Source: a virus
DNA length: 20,557 bases
Direction: 5' to 3' (one strand)
Virus record (IMG/VR): IMGVR_UViG_3300007538_000244
Span: 1 to 20,557 of that record
Shown: positions 6,901 to 12,948 of the stretch, piece after piece
Layout of the letters: the number at the start of each line of letters is the position of its first letter
Numbering within the stretch: position 1 is the first letter of the stretch
Translations under genes and position numbers: made by a program
Notes under the pieces: generated by a model
The model's database searches: none
Seen by the model: the letters and a program-made list of their open reading frames with translations, nothing else
What the model was told of the DNA's origin: nothing

Positions 6901-6981
6901 GTGGCAACCGGATACGAACCTAATAATGGAACAATATCAACACAAGACTTTGCTGCCGCAATTGCAGTTGCACTAGGATAG
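6901..6981 (+). CDS. Very small peptide (26 aa) before fibre gene
   Basis: A GTG-initiated frame with AGGAG about 12 bases upstream. It encodes MATGYEPNNGTISTQDF and ends AAAIAVALG before TAG 6979-6981, 4 bases before the next ATG. Its ending (IAVALG) resembles the end of the following fibre protein (IALIVALG), so it may be a truncated copy of a fibre C-terminal segment, or a real minor peptide. The close spacing favours translation, but size alone makes the call tentative. Confidence 0.45.
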   Translation: MATGYEPNNGTISTQDFAAAIAVALG

Positions 6982-6985
6982 AACT

Positions 6986-7390
6986 ATGGCCACTCAAGTA
7001 CAATTTCGTCGCGGTACATCTACCGAAACAGCCAACTTTATCGGTGCCGATGGTGAAGTTACGGTCGATACAACTAAGAATACATGTGTTGTTCACGATG
7101 CTTTCCAGGCAGGTGGATACCCTCTCCTTCGTGAAGACGGCACTAACACCGCATTCTCCCCTGGCTCCTTAAGTAGTTGTGCTCTTAAGTTTGCTGGAGA
7201 TTTCAATACGGGTATCATCAACCCTGGTGCCGATCAGCTTGCACTTGTAACAGGTGGTGTTGCTAGATTTACAATAGATTCATCAGGTTCCGTTACTGTT
7301 CCAGGAAACATGACAATTACCGGAAGCTTGACCGTAACAGGCAGTCTTAACTCCACTGACAGCATTGCTCTTATTGTCGCTTTAGGTTGA
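6986..7390 (+). CDS. Tail fibre protein with Mtd_N-like N-terminus
   Basis: A 134-residue protein starting MATQVQFRRGTSTETANFIG, then ADGEVTVDTTKNTCVVHDAF. This is the typical QFRRGT...GADGEVTVDTxKxxxxVHD pattern of the Mtd N-terminal domain (PF18454-like) that many phage and cyanophage fibres use to attach to the tail. Next comes a trimer-type beta motif (LKFAGDFNTGIINPGADQLA, GGVARFTIDSSG), also seen in the 8099 gene (DSDLDTGIYNPAANEVG, AGVQRLKINSAG). It ends with serine/threonine-rich beta strands (MTITGSLTVTGSL). It is short for a complete fibre, so it may be a fibre base or adaptor. It stops with TGA one base before the next start. Confidence 0.82.
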   Translation: MATQVQFRRGTSTETANFIGADGEVTVDTTKNTCVVHDAFQAGGYPLLREDGTNTAFSPGSLSSCALKFAGDFNTGIINPGADQLALVTGGVARFTIDSSGSVTVPGNMTITGSLTVTGSLNSTDSIALIVALG

Positions 7391-7391
7391 T

Positions 7392-7736
7392 ATGGCTAAT
7401 ACATTCAAAAATAACACCAAGTCCAGCCTGGTAACTGCCGCCATCACCGATCCTTCGGCAACTGTTGTTACTACTGGTGGCACGGCAACTTTGATTATTC
7501 TGAGTGTTCTTGCATCTAACAAGACAGGCACCAGTGCAGACCTTGATGTTTATATCGATAAGAGCACTGGGGATGATGTCTACTTGATTCGTAATGCCCC
7601 TGTCCCCGCTGGATCCTCACTCGAGATTATTAGCGGTAATAAAGTGATCATGGAGGCGAGTGACAAGCTTCAAGCCAGGTGTGGCACAAGTAGTGCGATT
7701 GATTTGACTGTTAGCTATCTTGAGCAGACGCCGTAA
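7392..7736 (+). CDS. Virion structural protein (beta-sandwich type)
   Basis: A 114-residue protein of cyanophage virion type, starting MANTFKNNTKSSLVTAAITD. It continues with alternating hydrophobic strands (GGTATLIILSVLASNKTG, SADLDVYIDKSTGDDVYLIR) and ends in LTVSYLEQTP. The composition (Thr, Ser, Ala, Val) and even strand spacing suggest a single beta sandwich. The N-terminal FKNNTKSSLV resembles the start of the next, amber-interrupted frame (FTKNTTSKGLV), so the two may share a short attachment motif. It starts one base after the upstream stop. Confidence 0.72.
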   Translation: MANTFKNNTKSSLVTAAITDPSATVVTTGGTATLIILSVLASNKTGTSADLDVYIDKSTGDDVYLIRNAPVPAGSSLEIISGNKVIMEASDKLQARCGTSSAIDLTVSYLEQTP

Positions 7737-7744
7737 TACTCGTA

Positions 7745-8074
7745 ATGTCATTTACTAAAAACACCACTAGCAAAGGCCTTGTTAGCGAGGTTGCTCTATT
7801 GAAGGAGCGCGTGTAGCTTTTAGAAGAGGTGTTGCGCGAGAAAAAAGTTTTAGAGGAAGAAAATACATCTTGGGACGTAGTACGTGCAAAGTGTAATTAC
7901 CTTCTAAAATCGACCGATTGGACAGTCGCCTCAGGATCTTCTTTGGACTAGGCTCAGTGGGCTGCGTATCGACAAATCTTACGTGATCTACCACAGATAT
8001 ATATTAACTTTGAGGATGTGGTGTGGCTTACTCAGCCTCCTACTAACGGTCCCAACGTGGATCCGGTAGAATAA
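7745..8074 (+). pseudogene. Tail-assembly-chaperone-like frame interrupted by two in-frame TAG codons
   Basis: From ATG 7745 a single frame runs 110 codons to TAA 8072-8074, broken only by TAG at 7814-7816 (codon 24) and 7949-7951 (codon 69). Read through, it gives a short N-terminal motif (MSFTKNTTSKGLV), a coiled coil (EVALLKERV-x-LLEEVLREKK), then CNYLLKSTDWTVAS, GSSLD-x-AQWAAYRQIL, RDLPQIYINFEDVVW. The latter matches the pattern of phage tail assembly chaperone-like proteins (PF16778 type: LLxxSDW...W..YRxxLRDxP...V.WP) and is paralogous to the 9137 gene. There are no frameshifts and the product is otherwise fully protein-like. Both TAGs could come from CAG by one C-to-T change. Because TAG ends several neighbouring genes, I class it as a recent pseudogene or a readthrough gene. 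No other convincing gene occupies 7737-8098. Confidence 0.7.
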
Positions 8075-8098
8075 GGTTAATAGACTTATTTTGAAGAC

Positions 8099-8917
8099 GT
8101 GAGTTACATCGGGAACCAACTGCAGACCGCTTTCCCTGCTTATCTCAACATTGATGACATAAGCGGTTCTTTTGATGGTGTAACAACTTCGTTTGCACTT
8201 ACGGTTGGCGGTGTTGCGCCGGTGCCGGCACCTACTAGTTCGAACCAGTGTTTGATTTCTGTTGGGAGTGTTATACAACGTCCTGATGATACAGGTACTG
8301 AAGGTTTCCGTTTAAGTGGCGGCAACATAATTTTTAGCTCGGCTCCTGCGGCTTTAGATGATTTCTTTGGTGTTATCCTTGCCGGCGCAGATTATATCAA
8401 TGTGGGAGTTAACTTCCCTAGTGGTACAGCAGGCGCTCCCAGTATTACGTTTGACTCTGACTTAGATACTGGTATTTATAATCCTGCTGCAAATGAGGTG
8501 GGTATTGTTACTGCAGGGGTTCAGCGACTTAAAATCAATAGCGCTGGTTTGGTTACCTTCAGCGGTTCTTTAGATAATCCTGCAATCAAAGGAACCATTA
8601 TTGAAGATATTTATACCATTAGTGATGGTGCGGCATTTGAAATTGACCCTGGCAATGGTAGTGTCCAATTGATTACTCTTGGAGCTAACCGCACACCTAA
8701 GGCAACAAACTTCGCTGCAGGTCAGTCCATCATGTTAATGGTGGATGACGGCACCGCTTACACCTTAACTTGGACCGATGCTACTTTTGGTGGTAGTGGT
8801 GTGGTATGGAAAACTGATGCAGGTGTTGCGCCAACACTTAACACAAGTGGATATACTTCTATTGTACTGTGGAAAGTTGGGACGCAGGTGTATGGTGCTC
8901 GAGTGGGGGATGCATGA
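8099..8917 (+). CDS. Tail fibre protein (YIGNQ type)
   Basis: A 272-residue protein starting from GTG 8099 with MSYIGNQLQTAFPAYLNIDD. The YIGN[QxP/QLQT] opening followed by GSFDGVTTSFALTV is common at the start of cyanophage fibre proteins. A middle motif (ITFDSDLDTGIYNPAANEVG, VTAGVQRLKINSAG) matches the trimer-type element of the 6986 fibre. The C-terminal third (SVQLITLGANRTPKATNF, TLTWTDATFGGSG, SIVLWKVGTQVYGAR) resembles the fibre-end domains of T4-like cyanophages. The protein is short for a full fibre and may be one segment of a split fibre. Its TGA overlaps the next gene's start. Confidence 0.82.
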   Translation: MSYIGNQLQTAFPAYLNIDDISGSFDGVTTSFALTVGGVAPVPAPTSSNQCLISVGSVIQRPDDTGTEGFRLSGGNIIFSSAPAALDDFFGVILAGADYINVGVNFPSGTAGAPSITFDSDLDTGIYNPAANEVGIVTAGVQRLKINSAGLVTFSGSLDNPAIKGTIIEDIYTISDGAAFEIDPGNGSVQLITLGANRTPKATNFAAGQSIMLMVDDGTAYTLTWTDATFGGSGVVWKTDAGVAPTLNTSGYTSIVLWKVGTQVYGARVGDA

Positions 8918-9120
8918 TGTTGACTAAGAAAGCATTGTCTGCGACATCAGCTTCCACTGGGTGGAACCTGGCTAACGCTGTTTACGATGGTTCGTCATTT
9001 AACTTCTTCTCCGTAGTTCCACAGGAGACAAATCCACGAGGTCTGTTCTTCAAAGGGGGTGGTAAAAAGATGTATGTTCTTAGTCGCCTTACTCTTGGCG
9101 TGTGGTCTTACGACCTTTAA
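8914..9120 (+). CDS. One-repeat fragment of a fibre repeat protein
   Basis: A 68-residue product from ATG 8914 (a second ATG follows directly). It contains ASTGWNLANAVYDGSSF, NFFSVVPQETNPRGLFFKGG and GKKMYVLSRLTLGVWSYDL. This is one copy of the repeat FSVxxQxTxPxGLFFKxDGxKMYVLxxxxxxVxxYDL, which in other phage fibre proteins is arranged in tandem, probably as propeller-like blades. Here the chain stops immediately after a single unit, so it may be a remnant, or a blade that joins another chain. The start overlaps the preceding stop (ATGA), so translation is coupled to the 8099 fibre. Confidence 0.65.
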   Translation: MMLTKKALSATSASTGWNLANAVYDGSSFNFFSVVPQETNPRGLFFKGGGKKMYVLSRLTLGVWSYDL

Positions 9121-9136
9121 TCCCTAGCAGGCAACC

Positions 9137-9592
9137 ATGTACGTCAAACTTTTCGACAATAAGCCCAGCAAGTTTCCATACGGCTTGGGTGAGCTGAAAA
9201 AAGAAAATCCGGGGACATCTTTCCCGACCGTCATTCCTGCGGAAACCTTGGCATCCTTTGATGTTTACGAGGTAACTCCTACACCTGCTCCTAAATTTGA
9301 TAGCACCACACATTCTGCGACTGCTTGGGTCGAACATGTCAATGGTGCATGGTTGCAGACGTGGACAGTGCAGGAGTTGCCTGAAGATCTAGCCGCTACA
9401 AATGTGCGTGGTATCCGCAATCAGCTTTTATCAGAAAGTGATTGGACGCAGATTGCAGACAGTCCCTTAGATCCAGACGGCAAGGCTGCATGGTCACTTT
9501 ACCGCGAAAGCTTACGGATGATTCCGCAACAAGCTGGCTTTCCTCGGGATGTTCAGTGGCCGCCTGAACCTGGTTCTATTGATGAATCATGA
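9137..9592 (+). CDS. Phage tail assembly chaperone-like protein
   Basis: A 151-residue protein with an N-terminal fibre-chaperone-like part (MYVKLFDNKPSKFPYGLGEL) and a Pro/Thr linker. The C-terminal domain carries IRNQLLSESDWTQIADSPLD, AAWSLYRESLRMIPQQAG and VQWPPEP. That is the signature of PF16778-type phage tail assembly chaperones (RxxLLxxSDWTQxxDxPL...WxxYRxxLRxxP...VxWPxxP), which accompany fibre genes and help them fold or trimerise. The interrupted frame at 7745 is a shorter paralog. The stop overlaps the following gene by 4 bases (ATGA). Confidence 0.78.
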   Translation: MYVKLFDNKPSKFPYGLGELKKENPGTSFPTVIPAETLASFDVYEVTPTPAPKFDSTTHSATAWVEHVNGAWLQTWTVQELPEDLAATNVRGIRNQLLSESDWTQIADSPLDPDGKAAWSLYRESLRMIPQQAGFPRDVQWPPEPGSIDES

Positions 9593-9843
9593 CAAATTGG
9601 CTGTGGCGATCTATTGTTGGATGTGCTGCAGCCATTCTTGTCGTATCAACTGTCCAGTGGGCAGCCTGTAGATTCTATGTTCTACCTACTGTTTGGCCTT
9701 GGTACGCAAAATACGTAGGTACACCAGAAGGAGAACGCATCGACCCACAGCCTATGGGGTGTTCTGATGTTGACTCCCGCACAATTACAGTAATGATGGG
9801 CGTATTAACAACGCTGATTAGCCTCTCTAGGAACGCTGAGTAA
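9589..9843 (+). CDS. Small membrane protein, holin candidate
   Basis: An 84-residue protein with a clear N-terminal membrane segment (SIVGCAAAILVVSTVQWAA, about 8-26) and a weaker hydrophobic stretch near the end (TITVMMGVLTTLISL, about 65-79) before a charged RNAE tail. It lies directly upstream of the endolysin gene and overlaps the preceding gene by 4 bases. Two membrane segments, small size and this position are typical of a holin, which forms membrane lesions that release the endolysin to the wall. There is no family-specific motif, so the assignment rests on topology and context. Confidence 0.6.
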   Translation: MTNWLWRSIVGCAAAILVVSTVQWAACRFYVLPTVWPWYAKYVGTPEGERIDPQPMGCSDVDSRTITVMMGVLTTLISLSRNAE

Positions 9844-9880
9844 CTTAAAAAGGTAAACTAAAGGAAGTTGCTAAGACGCT

Positions 9881-11134
9881 GTGAAAACCTCCCAAGTAGG
9901 TGTAAACCTAATCAAACAATTTGAGGGATTCAGAACTGAAAGCTATATCTGTCCTGCCGGAGTATGGACAATTGGCTACGGGCACACCGGATCTGATGTA
10001 GCTGCTGGGATGGAAATCAAGGCCAGTAGAGCCGAATACCTACTCAAGCAAGATCTGATTCGGTTTGAAGATGTAATCAATAAAAACGTAAAAATTAAAT
10101 TAGAGCAAAACCAGTTCGATGCCTTAGTTTCATTCGCTTTCAACGTTGGTATTGGCGCTTTCTTGTCTTCTACTCTGCTAAGAAGGCTAAATTCTGGCGA
10201 AGACTCCTGCAACGTCGCAAAAGAAGAACTCCCAAGATGGAATAAAGCCAACGGAAAGCCTCTCGAGGCCCTAAGCCGTAGGCGTTCAGCAGAAGTTGAA
10301 CTGTTCTGCAAAGAACCACCGAAACCAAAGACAGGTCTAATTGCTATTACATCACTTCAGCAAACTTGGTTGAAGAAAAAGCCAATTCCTTCCTACGAGC
10401 TCCCGAACGACGAGAAGGCTAACGTATCTGGTGTAAGAACCTACCGCAATTGCCGCGTACTGGACCGGAAGGATAACCACACTCTCCTTGAATTCGGATT
10501 TGGCCTCGGTAACTGGTGGATCTTCGACAAGCACTGGAAAGGCCTGGTGACGGACACTAGCATCATGCCCTACGCGGTAGATGGTGATCTCCGATATCTC
10601 CGTAACTTTCCCTACTTCTACCAGCGTGACAACGGCCCTGAGGGGTGGAGACAGTGTCAAACCAGCAGTATCGCTATGTGTCTCAAGTACATCGATGCCC
10701 CTGGAATCAATGACGACCTAGACTATCTAAAAATCGTCAATAAATACGGAGACACAACCGAGAGGGAGCCACACTACCGAGCACTCGCTGAGCTAGGTGT
10801 AGGTGCTAACTTCATTGTGACTGCAGATAACGACATTGTTAAGGCGCAAATTGACAAAGGACTCCCTGTTGCTGCCGGTATTCTTCATCATGGAACTGTA
10901 TCTCGTCCTGTTGGTGGTGGTCACTTCGTCGTTATTACTGGGTATGATCAGAAGAGCTGGCTAGTTCAAGATCCATACGGAGAAATCGATATGGTCAACG
11001 GAGGCTGGGAAAAGACCGGTCCGACAGTTGGTCGGAACATTCGATACTCATTTAAAAGTTTCAACCGACGCTTCTGCCCAGAAGGTGGTGCGAGTGGTTG
11101 GTGCTGGCTCGGTTTCCGCCTTCTAAAAAAGTGA
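9881..11134 (+). CDS. Two-enzyme endolysin: GH24 lysozyme plus C39-like peptidase
   Basis: A 417-residue modular lysis enzyme. Residues 1-145 are a GH24 (T4/RrrD-type) lysozyme with E15 in FEGF and CPAGVWTIGYGHT (C24, T30) in place of the usual Asp-Thr arrangement; some lysozymes of this type carry Cys there. The helical core FDALVSFAFNVGIGAFLSST is also typical. Residues about 150-225 look like an SH3-like wall-binding segment. Residues about 240-400 are a C39-like cysteine peptidase: C259 in WRQCQTSSIAM, H348 in GGGHFVVITGYD, D364 in LVQDPYG. The GTG start at 9881 has an AAGGAAG ribosome site. Together the domains would cut both glycan and peptide bonds. The position after the holin candidate supports a role in lysis. 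No signal peptide. Confidence 0.88.
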   Translation: MKTSQVGVNLIKQFEGFRTESYICPAGVWTIGYGHTGSDVAAGMEIKASRAEYLLKQDLIRFEDVINKNVKIKLEQNQFDALVSFAFNVGIGAFLSSTLLRRLNSGEDSCNVAKEELPRWNKANGKPLEALSRRRSAEVELFCKEPPKPKTGLIAITSLQQTWLKKKPIPSYELPNDEKANVSGVRTYRNCRVLDRKDNHTLLEFGFGLGNWWIFDKHWKGLVTDTSIMPYAVDGDLRYLRNFPYFYQRDNGPEGWRQCQTSSIAMCLKYIDAPGINDDLDYLKIVNKYGDTTEREPHYRALAELGVGANFIVTADNDIVKAQIDKGLPVAAGILHHGTVSRPVGGGHFVVITGYDQKSWLVQDPYGEIDMVNGGWEKTGPTVGRNIRYSFKSFNRRFCPEGGASGWCWLGFRLLKK

Positions 11135-11165
11135 TAAGTTAGACTTCTGAAGAATTTTGACCACC

Positions 11166-11372
11166 ATGTTGGAAGCAATCGAAGAACTGGAAGACAGTTT
11201 GAAAGCGCAGCTTGATAGCCTCGCTAAAGACATTCGCACTGCAGAAGCATCCTTGATTACCACTAAGGAAGGCTTCTTGAAGGTGCAGGGTGCCTTAGAG
11301 ATCCTCAATATTCTCAAAGACAAACTGAAGGGTGACGAGGACAGGAGCAACCTCGCCACTGCCCTTGGATAA
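11166..11372 (+). CDS. Small coiled-coil protein of unknown function
   Basis: A 68-residue acidic helical protein. ATG 11166 is chosen over an in-frame TTG 9 bases earlier. The sequence LEAIEELEDSLKAQLDSLA, then ASLITTKEGFLKVQGALEIL and LKDKLKGDED, has heptad-like spacing throughout and probably forms a coiled coil. The stop is followed directly by the next ATG with no gap. It may be a lysis accessory or a virion-assembly factor; nothing in the sequence decides. Confidence 0.65.
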   Translation: MLEAIEELEDSLKAQLDSLAKDIRTAEASLITTKEGFLKVQGALEILNILKDKLKGDEDRSNLATALG

Positions 11373-11612
11373 ATGCTTGGTGATCTAAACCAAGGTCGCT
11401 ATCGGGCTCTCGAGCTGCTTGCGGATCATATTCGTGAACCGTCTCGAGAGCTCCGCCTTGATGCCATTGTCTGTGATGTCTCAGATGAAGACCTGCGTTG
11501 GGTGACGGATCGGGTTCGATACTTCATCCTCCGTTTACTGGAGGAAGCAGATTATGATCCCGCCGCAGATGAGGAAGCGTTCTTTTTAGATCAAATTGGT
11601 TTGACCGACTGA
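11373..11612 (+). CDS. Hypothetical acidic protein
   Basis: A 79-residue acidic helical protein (MLGDLNQGRYRALELLADHI, DVSDEDLRWVTDRVRYFILR, LLEEADYDPAADEEAFFLDQ). No recognisable family. It starts immediately after the upstream stop, indicating translational coupling. Its final 22 bases overlap the end of the convergent HNH gene on the other strand, which suggests the HNH block was inserted against its 3' end. Confidence 0.62.
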   Translation: MLGDLNQGRYRALELLADHIREPSRELRLDAIVCDVSDEDLRWVTDRVRYFILRLLEEADYDPAADEEAFFLDQIGLTD

Positions 11613-11884
11613 GCCCTCAGATCTCGATGCACTTTCCTATGGCAGTTAGCACATAGGCATTGACACTTCGCGATCTCCTCCAGGATCGCCTGCTTACCTC
11701 TATATTTCCACATTTTCGAAACGGAATACTCCTTTTTGGATGGATCTAGGTGGTGCCAATCCAGAGTGATAGGGTCGTCCTCACCACAAATCTCACATGC
11801 CCTGTTCTCCATCAAGGAAAGGTACCACTGGCGCCGATTATCGCGAGTACGCTTATTGGACGCCTTGGCTCGTTCGACGCTCAC
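11591..11884 (-). CDS. HNH endonuclease (free-standing)
   Basis: A 97-residue basic protein with a compact HNH zinc-finger nuclease: CEICGED (C30, C33), ITLDWHHLDPSKK (H44, H45 as the catalytic HH pair), CQCLCANCHRKVH (C78, C81, H82/H86). The N-terminal 27 residues are basic and likely contact DNA. Such small nucleases are often mobile homing endonucleases in phages. It lies 47 bases downstream of tRNA-Leu on the same strand, so both may be read from one transcript, and it overlaps the end of the acidic gene on the + strand. The zinc ligands and catalytic residues look intact. Confidence 0.85.
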   Translation of the reverse strand: MSVERAKASNKRTRDNRRQWYLSLMENRACEICGEDDPITLDWHHLDPSKKEYSVSKMWKYRGKQAILEEIAKCQCLCANCHRKVHRDLRAQSVKPI

Positions 11885-11931
11885 GCAGAAAGCTAAGTTC
11901 TGCGGAAATTTAAACTGTATACATCTTTAAA

Positions 11932-12017
11932 TGCTGCGGGTGGGATTTGAACCCACAAGAGCGTGACGCTCGACGCATTTTAAGTGCGTTCCGTATACCT
12001 GATTCCGGCACCGCAGC
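11932..12017 (-). tRNA. tRNA-Leu(UAA)
   Basis: Read on the minus strand, the 7-bp acceptor stem GCTGCGG/CCGCAGC (12017-12011 with 11939-11933) closes with discriminator A at 11932. The anticodon stem ACGCA/TGCGT encloses the loop CTTAAAA, giving anticodon UAA. A long variable arm (GAGCG-TCA-CGCTC) identifies a class II leucine tRNA. The T arm GTGGG-TTCAAAT-CCCAC is perfect. The CCA end is not encoded. No intron is present, although cyanobacterial tRNA-Leu(UAA) often carries a group I intron at the anticodon. A TAAGAT box 9 bases upstream could serve as the -10 element, but I find no good -35. Confidence 0.93.
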
Positions 12018-12087
12018 AGCGAATGCATCTTAGCCCACTGGAGAGATGTCTGCACCATAAAGTTCTGTTATGGATGCATGACAAAGC

Positions 12088-12498
12088 ATGTACCTCTGCG
12101 CAGACGACTTTCTCGTCAACCTCGTCGCCCTTACTCCGAAGCTTGCCAGAAGGCAGTTTCGTACACACATTTTCGAAGAATGGGATTGGAAATGTGCCTA
12201 TTGTGATAAGGAATTAACAGAGGACACAGCAACAATCGATCACGTCCTACCAAAACACAAAGGTGGACACAACGTCAAGAATAATATGGTCTGCTGTTGC
12301 TGTAAATGCAACCGCTCGAAGGGTTCTCAGCTACTGTCCAGCTTTTATACAGAGCAGAACCCTAATTACTGCGAGAGGAGGCTTGATAAACTTAATGAGT
12401 GGATGGAGCAGAAACCCTGCTCAATTAAATTAACTTCTTCGGACTCTGCGGTCCCGTACATATCCAATGATTGCTACATCGGCTGGGTCGCGACCTGA
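12088..12498 (+). CDS. HNH endonuclease (McrA-like)
   Basis: A 136-residue protein with a central HNH domain: CAYCDKEL (C36, C39), ATIDHVLPKHKGG (D51, H52), NNMVCCCCKCNRSKGSQ (zinc-binding Cys pair and CN-xx-KG). This is the McrA/HNH_5-like arrangement. It may be a homing endonuclease or a free nuclease. Residues 1-33 and the last 50 residues have no clear motif. The start is 70 bases from the tRNA on the opposite strand, and another HNH gene lies on the tRNA's other side. The C-terminal 32 bases overlap the next small gene in another frame, so the true end could reflect insertion into older sequence. Confidence 0.83.
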   Translation: MYLCADDFLVNLVALTPKLARRQFRTHIFEEWDWKCAYCDKELTEDTATIDHVLPKHKGGHNVKNNMVCCCCKCNRSKGSQLLSSFYTEQNPNYCERRLDKLNEWMEQKPCSIKLTSSDSAVPYISNDCYIGWVAT

Positions 12499-12646
12499 CG
12501 CAAAGAAATTCCTGGACGGTAAAGTTGAAGAATTGATGATCCGTTTAGGCGAAGAACGGATCCCTTCAGGATTTGATCAGCTTGCTCATGGTGCTGTACC
12601 TGATGACATCAAGACAAAAGCAGCATTTGGTCAAATTGTAGTGTAA
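12467..12646 (+). CDS. Small hypothetical protein (59 aa)
   Basis: An ATG frame at 12467 ending at TAA 12644-12646, 2 bases before the next ATG. The product is MIATSAGSRPDAKKFLDGK, then VEELMIRLGEERIPSGFDQL, ending AHGAVPDDIKTKAAFGQIVV. The composition is balanced, and the frame fills an otherwise empty 150-base interval. It overlaps the end of the HNH gene by 32 bases, so the start might instead be a later codon if that nuclease's tail is not native. No family recognised. Confidence 0.62.
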   Translation: MIATSAGSRPDAKKFLDGKVEELMIRLGEERIPSGFDQLAHGAVPDDIKTKAAFGQIVV

Positions 12647-12648
12647 TC

Positions 12649-12948
12649 ATGGCTGACCGAGCGAAAGCCAAGCGACTGTCGAAGGAGCGGCTGAAGTGCA
12701 ATAAGCCAGTCCGTACGCCAGATCACCCTACAAAATCTCATGTAGTGAAGGCGTGCGGAAAAGATGTACCTGGCGGCGAAAAAATAATCAGATTTGGTGA
12801 GCAAGGGGCTGAAACTGCAGGTAAACCCAAAGAAGGTGAGTCAGATAGAATGAAACAGAAACGTGCCAGTTTCAAGGCGAGGCACGCAAAAAATATTGCC
12901 AAGGGTAAAGGATCTGCAGCTTATTGGGCTGACCGAACAAAATGGTAA
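12649..12948 (+). CDS. Conserved small basic viral protein (SFKARH...SAAYWA type)
   Basis: A 99-residue strongly basic protein: MADRAKAKRLSKERLKCNKP, then TKSHVVKACGKD, IIRFGEQGAETAGKPKEGES, KRASFKARHAKNIAKGKGS, AAYWADRTKW. The ending SFKARHxxNIxKGxxSAAYWAxxxKW, together with RFGxQGxxTAG, is a distinctive pattern shared by small proteins of phages and large DNA viruses (a DUF of unknown role, possibly DUF6321). The charge suggests nucleic-acid or virion DNA association. The stop overlaps the Dps-like gene's start by 7 bases, so the two are translationally coupled. Confidence 0.78.
   Translation: MADRAKAKRLSKERLKCNKPVRTPDHPTKSHVVKACGKDVPGGEKIIRFGEQGAETAGKPKEGESDRMKQKRASFKARHAKNIAKGKGSAAYWADRTKW

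Noticed and set aside
7782-8278. Minus-strand frames across the amber-interrupted region
   Set aside because: Their products are irregular, Arg/Thr-rich and without motifs, and the + strand frame matches a known family. They are shadows.
11023-11037. Inverted repeat CCGAC...GTCGG
   Set aside because: Only 5 bp inside the endolysin's C39-like domain, with no U-run and no context for regulation.
12018-12087. Full promoter upstream of tRNA-Leu
   Set aside because: TAAGAT is present at the right distance, but no -35 hexamer with more than three matches is found at 16-18 bases, so it was kept only as a note in the tRNA entry.
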